Of a stretch of 64,000 bases of DNA, positions 35,073-45,100 are shown in pieces. This stretch comes from Eupeodes corollae (Eukaryota > Arthropoda > Insecta > Diptera > Syrphidae): NCBI RefSeq assembly GCF_945859685.1, contig NC_079149.1, positions 80,653,073 through 80,717,072 of the forward strand, written 5' to 3'. Within the stretch, counting starts at the first letter, position 1. The number at the start of each line of letters is the position of its first letter. Under the pieces are notes generated by a model, which was not told the DNA's origin, searched no databases, and worked only from the letters and a program-made list of their open reading frames with translations. The translations under genes and the position numbers were made by a program.

Positions 35073-36385
35073 AAAAAATTCAAATCTGTATATTCAGGTA
35101 TTTCATTATTTGATGAAGGATTAGAACATTCTTGAGATTGTAAATAATCTTTTACATTTTCTTCATACTCATTATCTTGTATTGCCAAGTTCTGAAAGTA
35201 ATTATTTAAATTTTCTTGTTCGGCTTGTAAGTGATAGTTTCTTTGGTATTTATTAGGGATTGGATTTTGAATAGGAGGACCATGTGGTCTTTTCCCTGCA
35301 TATTTAAATGGAGCTGATGGTCTATTTTGATAGTTTACTTGAGCCGATTGGATAGTTGATGTTTCCATTGGTACTGGCCTAGGTTGAGGCCTTGGTGGTC
35401 CCTGAGCAAAAGGATTGTATTGATTATTCTGATTAAATCTTTGAAAGCTTGTTTGGTTTTTTTGTGTTGGCCAAGTTGACCGATATTGTTGATTATTGTA
35501 AGGGAAGTGGACTAACTGTGGAAAAAATGGTTCTTTTTGCATTGGAGCTTGGTGCTGAGAATTAAATCGACGTGGTGGAATTTGAGGTTTTATTGAAGAA
35601 TTCAATTTATTTGTAAATTGTTGGTTATTTGCATACGAGGACCGGAAATTTTGATTTTCCAGTTTAAGACATAAATGTAATGCCTGTGGTAGATCTGCTG
35701 GCTCGCGGATTCCTAGGAGTCTTGGTAGATCACCCTTAAGTCCCCGAATAAAAGTATCGAGAGCTTTATCTCGATAAGTTGCTGTTAAAAGGCTTGTTGA
35801 TTCTGAGGAAATATCCATACAGGATATTTTGTTTAAAATTAATGATAAGTGTGTGTAAACTGCTTGGTAAAATTCTTGAATAGTAGAATTTCCTTGGATT
35901 AATGAGGTCATTTGATATTCTAATGTACCAAGATCCCTTTTGTCAGCATAGTGTAAAGTAAGGCAGCGAGATATGGCCTTCCAGTCTAGAGGTGTGTTAT
36001 AGGATTCAAGAGCGCTGTCTGCTCTTCCTGTAATTTTATTTCTAATGACACTTAAAATTCCATAATATTTTGGGGTTCCTAATAAAGGTGTATAAATGCG
36101 TAGAATTCTATCTACGCTTTTCTTCCATGAGGAAAATTCAGTGGGATTACCTGAGAATTCTCGTAAGCTTTTTACGATATCAGGTATTTTATCTAATTCT
36201 GTTATACCGTTCGCGTGTTCAGGTCTAATTTCAAGATCTCGAGCGGCTGATATTTCGGCGTTGGGATTTAGTATCGAGTTTATCATTTGTCTTCCCTCAT
36301 TGTTAAAAATTCGATTAACTACTTCAGTTACTAAAACAATTAATTGAGGAGTAAGGTGTTCTAAATTATTATCGTTGTTCGCCAT
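35066..36385 (-). CDS. gag: Errantivirus Gag polyprotein
   Basis: 439 codons, intact from MANNDNN to NFLG and a TAA. It has a capsid-like helical region (residues about 60-260, with EFSSWKKSVDRILRIY and ITGRADSALESY) and a basic, Gln/Asn/Pro-rich C-terminal third with no CCHC zinc knuckle, as usual for gypsy-group Gag. The stop codon is preceded by a T TTT TTA slippery heptamer in the Gag frame (35078-35072). It would assemble particles and package the genomic RNA. Confidence 0.9.
   Translation of the reverse strand: MANNDNNLEHLTPQLIVLVTEVVNRIFNNEGRQMINSILNPNAEISAARDLEIRPEHANGITELDKIPDIVKSLREFSGNPTEFSSWKKSVDRILRIYTPLLGTPKYYGILSVIRNKITGRADSALESYNTPLDWKAISRCLTLHYADKRDLGTLEYQMTSLIQGNSTIQEFYQAVYTHLSLILNKISCMDISSESTSLLTATYRDKALDTFIRGLKGDLPRLLGIREPADLPQALHLCLKLENQNFRSSYANNQQFTNKLNSSIKPQIPPRRFNSQHQAPMQKEPFFPQLVHFPYNNQQYRSTWPTQKNQTSFQRFNQNNQYNPFAQGPPRPQPRPVPMETSTIQSAQVNYQNRPSAPFKYAGKRPHGPPIQNPIPNKYQRNYHLQAEQENLNNYFQNLAIQDNEYEENVKDYLQSQECSNPSSNNEIPEYTDLNFLG
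35072..35078 (-). promoter_or_regulatory. Gag-Pol -1 frameshift site
   Basis: Heptamer T TTT TTA placed exactly on the Gag codon boundaries (AA-T TTT TTA), 1 codon before the Gag stop. Slipping back by one opens the pol frame, which runs through protease without a stop. Confidence 0.85.
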
Positions 36386-37152
36386 TTTAGTATGTGTGTG
36401 TATTAAGATTATAAACTTTTATTTCAAATTTTTTATCAAGTTAATGGAAATTATATTTTACTTTTTTCTTTTTCCCTATTTTTATTTATTACTTTTCTTT
36501 TTTATAATTTTTTTTCTTTATTGTAATTATTGTTTCTTGTTTTCTTCGTTAAAAATTTTTTTAATTAGAATCATTTTTTCAGCTAACGTATATTTTGGAA
36601 TTTTTGGATCTTGTTTCACTAATTCTATTATTTTTTTCGCCATATTTTTAATATATAATAAAAAATTATATTTATTTTATAATTCTTAATTCTAACTTAC
36701 ATAAAATACATAATAATCATCATCTTGGTAGAGCGGCGTGATACTTCTTATATCGTCCTTTTTTACTTTGGAGATCTGGATACTAAGGGGCCTCGTTCTC
36801 TACACTTGCACTCTTGCAGTTATTGTCTATGTTCTTTTAATTACACACGGCGGTTGCTTAAGGCGACTGGTTGTAATTTCAAGACAACGTTACACTTATT
36901 TGGCACCGGTTAGCACGTTTTATATTCTCTTAATTGAACACTGCGGCTACTTTAGGCGACTGGTTATAATTTTTTCTTTGAGAACATATGTAGTACTTAT
37001 TGACGTCTGATTTTTGTTAACACGGCGGCTACTTGAGGCGACTGGTTACAGTTTATAAAAAGACGAACTTAGCACTTTTTTTTTTTTTAATTTAAGTTAA
37101 CACGGCGGCTTCTTGAGGCGACTGGTAATAACTTTATTAACGCACTAAACCG
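36386..37152 (-). promoter_or_regulatory. Errantivirus untranslated leader with four repeats
   Basis: Four copies of about 30 bp (plus strand CACGGCGGCTACTTGAGGCG followed by ACTGGT) lie at 36845, 36939, 37021 and 37101, spaced 94, 82 and 80 bp. In Drosophila gypsy the equivalent leader contains the Su(Hw) insulator repeats; the motif here is different. Insulator, packaging or translation roles are only possibilities. Confidence 0.75.
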
Positions 37153-37170
37153 GTCCCTGCTCGGGCGCCA
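37153..37170 (-). promoter_or_regulatory. Errantivirus primer binding site (tRNA-Lys type)
   Basis: The minus strand reads TGGCGCCCGAGCAGGGAC, one base different from the classical tRNA-Lys(UUU) site. It overlaps the last LTR base. Confidence 0.85.
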
Positions 37171-37651
37171 ATTAAATTAGATTTTACTAATTTGTTTAAA
37201 AAAATTTATTTTGGCAGAGGTTCTGCTTTATTCAAAGTTCGAAATACAATTGATACAATTTACTTAATTTCTAAAGCTTAAATACTATTCAATTGTTGAC
37301 TGAGCAATTTGATGGCGTGGCTATAAAATGATGAAATTGAAGATCGCTTTGTGGGGGATGTTTGTTGACTTGCAGTTTAAGTCACATAGGCTGCTGTGGT
37401 GTTGATCTCTATGAAATGTCTTCTGTTTATATTATCTGGTGTTTATGTTATCTGGTGAAGGGGAACAAATTGCTGAGTCGCATTTTGGACATCTCTTCAT
37501 GATCGTCTGTTTATGTTTATTCTTGTTGACTTGTTTATGTCAATGGGATTAACTCGTCTGTTTATGTTTATTTATTGGTTATGGATGAATATGACTTGTT
37601 TATGTCAATGGGATTTGGATGTGAGGAGAATCAATATGTTTGGTGTTAACT
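37170..37651 (-). repeat. Errantivirus 5' LTR
   Basis: 482 bp. In coding orientation it starts AGTTAACACC and ends ...CTAATTTAATT. It is followed directly by the primer binding site. Confidence 0.95.
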
Positions 37652-38009
37652 TATACGAGGATAGACTCAAATAAAATGAAGGAAATTGTGTTGACTTTTT
37701 GGGTCCAAAATTAATAATCTCCCTTATTCTGCTGGCTGCTTATAGGAATGGGAATAATATTTTTCTCTCTCTCCCGCTGAATTTCTCTACTTTCAAAACT
37801 AACGCCACGCCAACGACTCGGCATCTGGTCGCCCTAAAAATTTCTGCTCATGAGAGTACTATGGTTTTAATATACAAAGATCGTTCGGTTTTTTTGACAA
37901 TTCATATAAGTACTTTTTTAAACAGACTCTTTGCATACAGAAGCAAGTTCGTGCGACCCAGTCGTGCATTTTATTTTTTTCTTTTCTTTGCAGCCCGGAG
38001 CCTTGACGG

Positions 38010-38200
38010 AGTAGCCCGCGATGAACTAGATGCAGACTCGGCCGACGGAGTTTCTACATCTTCTTCGTACTGGGATGAGGTTGCCCCGCAGCTCAGACTC
38101 CTTTTCAGCCCAGAGTTCGAGCAGGTACTCCTCATCCTGGCTCCCCCACAGTTTCCTTTTTTTATTTTTTTTTATTCCATATTCTGTAAATAAAAAAACA
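38010..38200 (-). pseudogene. Harbinger SANT/Myb-like DNA-binding ORF, deleted
   Basis: The minus strand gives WGSQDEEYLLELWAEKESEL, the start of a SANT/Myb-like domain typical of the second Harbinger ORF. A different frame of the same stretch encodes a Ser-rich tail with basic end (RLRAAKKRKK and a stop), consistent with an internal deletion that changed the frame. Confidence 0.7.
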
Positions 38201-38559
38201 AAAAGCAATAATTCTTATTTTGTAAAGATAAATTGTATAAATAATATTACTTACCACGGCCAAATTGTTTTGATTGTTTGAATATATCAATATATGTATA
38301 ATTGTTTTGAACAAAATTTCAAAATAAAATATTTGTTTTGACAGCAGCCTGTTTTGTTTACATTTATTTGATCGCTGAATGTTCCGAAAGGTTTGTTTGT
38401 TTTGTTCAACTTCGAATTCCAACTAGTTTTCGAGAGGTTTTATATAAAACATGTTGTTTACGAAACCTTGTCGTTTACAAAAATGTATGGGAAAACTTGA
38501 GTTTTCGATGTAGGTTTTCTCGAAAACCGGGTTTTGGGGTTGGTGTGAAAAGCCTATTA

Positions 38560-38735
38560 CAATAAAACAACTTTTCACTGACTACTCTAACATCTTATAT
38601 GAAGACTACACTCGGAAATTTAGCGCGGATAATGATATCAATTTATTTATTTATTCATGCATCGAGAATCGAACACCAAATTTTAACCGATTTTGTGATT
38701 TTATTTTTATGACTGAATGTCGAAAACAATATTTT
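38560..38735 (+). mobile_element. LINE, continuation beyond the PIF/Harbinger insertion
   Basis: Removing 26777-38556 and one TTA joins the 26776 frame to this segment with no stop through about 55 further codons (KQLFTDYSNILYEDY, NRTPNFNRFCDF). The element then ends or decays. Confidence 0.8.
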
Positions 38736-39034
38736 CTGTGAAGTGCAATCAGTTTGAAGCCAATATTTAATTTTTGAAAATCGAAAATAAATGATTACCA
38801 AGCCTTAGTAATTTGGTTTTAGGTTTTTATCTTTTGTAAAAAATCTGTCAATTCGATCTTTCCAAAAATGTTGCTGTATTTTGAAAACTTTATTATTTTA
38901 AAGACGAATTAGATTGAAGCAATTTAATTTGATTTTTCTCAAAATTTTACGAGGTTTCAAAAACATTATACTTCCTTGAATACTATTATTTTGGAGACAA
39001 AATCATTTTTTGTTCTTCAAATATTTGATGTGAC

Positions 39035-40010
39035 AATTATTATCTTCCCATAGGAAGTTATTTTAATGGGTCCCATTTGTCAAATTGAAAATTTTGACAT
39101 TTCTCGACGTTTCAAGGTCAATACAGTCGAAATAAAAGATTTTTAGAAAGATGTCTGTGCGTGCGTGTGTACATACGTTCGTACGTCCGTACGTTCGCGA
39201 CGTTTTTTCGTCGTCCATAGCTCAAGAACCAGAAGAGATATCGACTTCAAATAAATTTTGTTATACAGATAATAAGCAGAAAGATGCAGAAAGGGCTCTC
39301 AAGAAAATTGCGTGAGTGGTTTTTTTACCATAGCAGTTTGAAAAAAAGGTGAACATTTTGGTTAACCCTAAATATCTTACGAACCAAAAACACTAGAGAC
39401 TTGAATTAAATTTAATATAATATATTGTAACGTGATACCAAACAGGTATATTTTTTGAAAAAAAAATCAATATATAATAATAATCAATATAATCAATATA
39501 TATAAAAAAATGTATCACCTCCAAAATTTTACGACTGAAATATGATTTCATCTCTAAAACAATTTTGTGCAACGAAGAATAATGTTTTTGACATCTGATA
39601 ACATTTTGAGAAAAATCGAATTGACAGTTTTTTTTTACAAAAAATAAAAACCTAAAAAAAAATATATAAAAGTTGGTCAAAATTGATTTTCGACTCAAAT
39701 ATCTTTTCAAAACTTTGAGATATTGGCTTTAATTTATTATTATCTTTCAAAAAATATTGTTGTCAACATTCGGTTAGAGTTTGAAAAAAAATCGATTTGA
39801 CAGTTTTTGTACAAAAAATTAAAAAGCGAAAAAAAATTAACAAAAGTTCGTAAAAAATGATTTTCGACTCAAATATCTTTTAATAACTTTGAGATAATAG
39901 GTTCTTACTAATTTTTTCTTATAAGAAATATTGTTTTCAACATTAGGACAAATATTGAGAAAAATCGAATTGACAGTTTTTTTACAAAAAATAAAAAAAC
40001 AATTTGGTAA
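39035..40010. repeat. Dispersed repeat family A, copy 2
   Basis: Same order of landmarks as 21865-22600, including an alternating ACGTTCGTACGTCCGTACGT tract. AATTGACAGTTTTTT then ACAAAAAATAAAAA recurs at about 39618, 39799 and 39970. No ORF of note. Confidence 0.8.
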
Positions 40011-40329
40011 AAATTGATACGAGTACATATAGACAAACTTTTAAGTAAGACAAATCGACAGACGGGATGGGAAGTTATCAGTGTGGGTCGCATCCCAGTT
40101 TTTTTTTGCTGCGTTATTGATTCGGGAGATATTTTTACTTTATTGCAAGTCTCGAAGTCTCTACTGGTTTTTAAGACAGCTCTCTACAAATCTTTTATTT
40201 AGATTCTGTGGACCTTGGAACGACGTAATACGTAAACATTTTCAATTTGACAAGAGAATAAAAATCATTGATCTCGGTTGATTAATTCTTGAGAATTCTT
40301 TAAAATAAAATAAAAGTTATGCGGGGTAC

Positions 40330-40650
40330 CCATTGAGCAATTCAAAACATTTTTTTGTATTGAAAGGAGCCAAATTAAGAAAATTTAAAAAATACGTCGG
40401 TTTGTTCTGTTTCCAATTTTCGATTTTTGACTAAAAAATTTGTCGTGGATTGCTGTTGTTTTTAGTCTAAGAAAAATTAAAAACACCTGCCTCGAAACAG
40501 CAAAAAACCTTAATTTAAAAATTTGAAGTCAATCGACGCAATGGTTTGGGTCTTAGAGACAAAAGATAGACCCACGGAATCGGGGGAGCAACTTTTGTCG
40601 ACTTCTCTAACATTGAAATGTCTTGTTTGATTACAATCGTAGTTCCTATA
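40330..40650 (-). repeat. Dispersed repeat family B, copy 2 (inverted)
   Basis: The reverse complement of 40500-40650 resembles 27950-28080, including the GAGAAGTCGA and CCATTG..TCGATTGA landmarks. Confidence 0.6.
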
Positions 40651-40704
40651 CGTGCGTCGCAAGTAAAAATGTATGCATATGTATGTATAATTAACAATAT
40701 GGGA

Positions 40705-41615
40705 CAAGACTAGGTAGGTAGAAATGGCGATCTCAAGGCAACCTAGCCTTTGGGTTTTAGATTAGCGCTGTAGTGCGCCGTTTTTAAACCAAAAACTCGT
40801 TTGACCTTTGATTGAAAAGGATAGATTTATAGAGAAGCTTTATAGCGATTATGTTAGAGCCATTTTGTCGCATTGAGAAAAAAGATTAGGTCTCTAATCT
40901 TTGTCTCAGAGAGTTCGTGAAAGAATGCTTTTCCAAAGTATTTCATTCTGGTGTTTGCCAAAGCAGGACATTTGCAGAGGAAATAGATTATCGTTTCACT
41001 TTCTCTTTGGTCACTACAACTACGGCAAAAGGTGTTGTAAAAGATACCCAACTTCTCTGCATGAACTCTTATAGGCCAATGTCCGGTACAAACAGCAACA
41101 ATCCTGGCTATGTCTTGCCTTGGCCTGCATAGAAGATCGTTTGTACGGGTTTTATTATATCTTCCTAGATATAATGCAGTTTGGTTAATAGCTCCACCTT
41201 CGGTTTGATTAAGTTTAGTAGATAGAAAAGATTTTACCCTTCATAGCACCAAAAGGAATGTTAACCATTTCCGCAAGTGAGCTATGAAGGGCAAATCCTT
41301 GCCTGGCTAGCTCGTCAGCCCATTTATTTCCCACGATACCACTATGGCCCGGAACCCAGATCAGGGTGACACCGAGGTTAATATTCAGGCTCGCAAGCTC
41401 ATCGCGACATTACTGGACCAATTTAGATGAGGATATAGCCGAGTTAATTGCTTTGAAAGCTGCTGGCTGTCTGTAAAGATAGCCGCATTTCGGTTTTGGT
41501 TGGGGTTTTGTTTAAGTATCTTACATGCCTCCCTTATTGCCAGCAGTTCAGCCTGGAAAACGCTAGCAAAGTCAGGAAGCCTAAAGGATTTGGCTACATT
41601 TAGGGACAATACTTA
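40705..41615 (-). mobile_element. RNase H-bearing LINE (family 2), 3' fragment
   Basis: RNase H domain (SVFQAELLAIREACKIL, AAIFTDSQQL, then ELA with GVTLIWVPGHSGIVGNKWA), a C-terminal zinc motif (CRSCSDQRESE...C) and a 3' UTR beginning near 40780. A second copy at 47010-48185 shares the 3' UTR. Confidence 0.88.
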
Positions 41616-41619
41616 TTTA

Positions 41620-42024
41620 GTTTAAAAACTTAAATTAACTACAACTTTAAACAACTAACTAGTTCAGCTATTAAATTTTTTAAGAGGGTATATTATTATT
41701 TTATTATATTTTTGTTCATTTTCTAATGGTTATTTCTGGAAACTCATTTTTACTTACCGTCACATTGTAGCCTAAAATTTTGAAAAATGTCTTCAAAACT
41801 TTTAAATAAAAGTAAATTTAATTTATTGTAAATTTCCCTTTATTTCAATCCATTCAAAATTGACTACATTCAGTTAACCTAGCAAAAGTTAAGTTCGCCT
41901 TTTTGTTACCCTTCATTGGTAGCACTTAAAAACTTAATGTTAACAACTTAATATATGTATCGCCCGGCATTTTTTTTTCAAAATTTAATGAACTAGTGAC
42001 AAAATGAATGTTGTAATTTTTTTC
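41620..42024 (-). other. Probable kcc 3' UTR
   Basis: AT-rich sequence directly after the kcc stop; AATAAA-type signals (plus-strand TTTATT) occur near 41821-41845. No other features. Confidence 0.5.
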
Positions 42025-42116
42025 TTAAGAATATATCGTTATAACTTCACGACCGCCACCACGAACCATTAACACTCGCTCCAAACCCTCTGTTAATACT
42101 TCCAAGAACTCCATAT
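42025..42116 (-). CDS. kcc: kcc last exon: conserved C-terminus
   Basis: 92 nt after TTTTTTCAG: MEFLEVLTEGLERVLMVRGG then GREVITIYS and TAA (42025-42027). A nearly invariant KCC end, isolated by a 3.65-kb intron that holds a nested LINE, MITE and SINE. Confidence 0.95.
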
Positions 42117-45100
42117 CTGAAAAAATGCTTGTTAAGGAAAATACATACACATTGTTTCCTGATCCTATTAAAAAGAAACTTTCTTTGATTTGTTTAGAAG
42201 TTATTACAATATACAACTAATTTTAAAGTATTAATATTGTAGATACAATTTATGATAATTATAGTTTAAATGTCATGTGAAAGTGGATGTAAAAATAAAT
42301 ATTTTGTAAGAAAACAGCAAATATTAAAACCCCAACATGGACATAATCAGATGCATGTTTGTTTTCACATACTCTCCTCGTTTGTTCTTACATAAATAAA
42401 TAAGAATGACTTTAAGAACTGGCGGTCTAGTTTCTTCTAGTTACGACTAATTAAGGGGACTATCCACACCACATTATAAATTTTAAAAAGTAAGCAATAT
42501 AATGTATATCTCGAAAAGAACTTGAAACAATATAACATTGCCCATTATTGAGATGACCTTTAAAAGTTGTCTAGATCTGGTCTATATACTTCAGCGATGG
42601 AGAGATGTAAATGCTGAAACACATACGCGATTCAGCTTCGGCTTCGCCTGCGTTACGTTAGGCTTGCTTCGAGGTTGCTTTGAATGACATTTCTATTATT
42701 TCTTCCCTCCAAAGAGCAAATATTTTCTTTGTTGACATTTTTTTACTGCTGATGAGCTGTCAGACAAAGCAAATGTTCAGATAATTGAACTAGAGCTTCC
42801 GTTTGGAGTCACATTACGTTACATTACATTCTTTTCCTTACGATTGTCAAACGAAACGTGAGGTCGAAGCTCCATTGTGATAGCATGCATTGAATTCCTA
42901 TGGCTGAACTCGTAAACGTCAGGCGAAGCCGAAGCGTGTTTGTGTTTCAGCCATAAAGGTAGATTTCATTCACAAGGCGGGCAAATGCTCACATGTCAAC
43001 CCTATAGACCTAAGACCTATTAGCCTATCATCATTCATTCTCAAAACTCTAGGACGATTGATTCATATCCATATACGTAATAGCATATCGAATACTCCCT
43101 AGAGCAAAAGGAATATACCATGGTGGACTTCCTGGACATTGAGGGCGCTTTCAACAACCTTGACACATCCGCCATCACTTCTGCAATGGCGACCGTCGCG
43201 TCGAGTACTCACTCTTTGAGTTGATTAATCTAATGCTAAATAGCAGGATCATCAATTCTAAGATGGGGGATTTTTGTACGAAAAGGTCTTTCCACTCCAC
43301 AAGGTGGTGTTCTGTCCCCTCCCTGTGGAACATAGTGGTTAACGAAATACTAATATCCCTTGAGAGGGAAGGCTACAGAGTGGTTGCGTATGCCGATGAT
43401 GTTGCTATCGCCGTAATAGGAGAACATCCTAATACACTGAGAACCCTCCTTCAAAACGCACTCAATATGCTCACTAGATGGGCTGATCACTGCGGATTTA
43501 GTATTAATCCTCAAAAACCAGACCTCGTCCTTTTACGCGGAAATACAAGATCCCAGTAATTGTGCCTCCTTCAATAAAAGGTGTACCACTAATTTTTACC
43601 AATGAAGCCAAATACCTTGGTTTGATATTGGACAAAAAATTAAGCTGGAAACCGAATGTTCAGGAAAGAGTTAAAAAAGCTACAGTAGCTCTTTTCTTTT
43701 GCAAGAAAGCCATAGGAAGTAAATGGGGTTTTCAACCTCGCATAACCTATTGGCTATACACATCGGTCATCCGACCAATACTTATGTACGGGGTTGCAGT
43801 ATAGTGGATTGCACTGGAGAAAGTCACATACTACGAAAAACTCTGCATAAGTGGGGCATTAAGAACCACACCCTCAGCAGCGTTAGAAACTCTCCTCCAT
43901 CTGACACCCCTCGACATATTTAGAAAACAAATGGCAGCAAGTACAGCTATAAGACTCAACGCCTCATCTCAATGTACCAAAAGCAATATGGGGCACTCCA
44001 TAATTTTGAACCTCTTTGGTTCTATAACAATGTACATAGACTACACTATTGCAAAACCCCAATTTGGAAAAAACTTCCAGGTATCAATTCAATCCAGAGA
44101 TGAATGGGAAGACAAAAAACTCCTTGAAGACATATATATCCATTTTTATACAGATGGATTCAAGACAAATGAGGGAGTTGGTGGTGGTGTGTACTCAGAA
44201 AAGCTTAATCTAAGCATCTCATTCCGCCTCCCTAATCATTGTAGCGTCTTCCAAGCAGAAATTTTAGCGATCAAACAGGTTCTCTCCTGGCTAAGAGAAA
44301 ACGTGATATCAACTTCTGATAACCGCATCTTCTCTGACAGTCGGGCTGCTATCAAATCTCTTGACGGTGTCTCAACCAAATCTCTAACGGCCCTCCATTG
44401 TCGATCGTTTCTTATGGAGATGGCGCAGCAATTTAACATTCACCTCTGTTGGGTGCTGGGCCACAGAGACATCACAGGAAATTATAGAACCGATGAACTC
44501 GCTAAACCGTCATGCCTATTTCACCTGAAAGGGAGGAGATAGGTATTCCGATAGCTACTGAGCATGTAAACTTATGCTAAAAGAAACAGGTTTTGCAATA
44601 GCAAATTCTTGGTAGCACAATTTTCCAACATGCGCAGGCACAAACTCATATGGCCTTCACTGGACCTAAAGCGCTCTAAAGACTTGATATCTCAAAGCAG
44701 ACTTCATATTAACTCCCAAATAGGTGTCATTACGGGACACTGTCTTATAGGCAGACACGCAATACTACTTGGTGTAGCCTCAAATGTCTTCTGCAGAAGC
44801 TGTTTGGACGAGGAAGAATAGGAAACAATCTCTCACCTTCTCTGCACTTGCCGCCCTGCTCTTTCACTAAGACGCAAACTTCATCTGGGAGCATAATCTT
44901 TTGGTAATCTCAGTGGTACCCGTGGCATGATGGTTAGTGCGTTGGACTGTCATGCTAGAGGTCTTGGGTTCGATCCCTGCCTATGCCATCTAAAGTCTTT
45001 TCACGGGTACTGCCTCTTGCGAGGAATTGACAAATTCTCCAAGAGTAACTATTGTCGCGAAAAAGTGCTTTCTCAAAATTAGCCGTTCGGAGTCGGCATA

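Larger units (their letters stand above)
29868..37651 (-). mobile_element. Errantivirus (gypsy-type endogenous retrovirus), full length
   Basis: 7784-bp provirus on the minus strand with two 482-bp LTRs that read as identical. It is flanked by the 4-bp duplication TATA (29864-29867 and 37652-37655). In order: 5' LTR, tRNA-Lys-type primer site, 780-nt leader with four repeats, gag, pol in the -1 frame, env, purine tract, 3' LTR. gag and env are open. pol carries one in-frame TAA at 32982-32984 between RNase H and integrase. Identical LTRs imply a very recent insertion, or recent gene conversion. Confidence 0.96.
26777..38556 (+). mobile_element. PIF/Harbinger transposon carrying an errantivirus
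   Basis: Terminal inverted repeats TAGGCTTTTCACACCAA...AAAACCCGGTTTTCG at the left and the inverse at 38518-38556. TTA duplications flank it (26774-26776 and 38557-38559). Without the 7784-bp errantivirus and one copy of its duplication, the element is about 4.0 kb. It has the usual two genes, facing each other: transposase (plus, left end) and a SANT/Myb-like gene (minus, right end). Both are internally deleted, so it is non-autonomous. Confidence 0.92.

Noticed and set aside
36375..36689. 104-codon plus-strand ORF, Phe/Ile-rich
   Set aside because: Low-complexity A-rich leader of the errantivirus read on the wrong strand.
37699..38193. 164-codon plus-strand ORF
   Set aside because: Opposite strand of the Harbinger SANT/Myb-like remnant; no own features.
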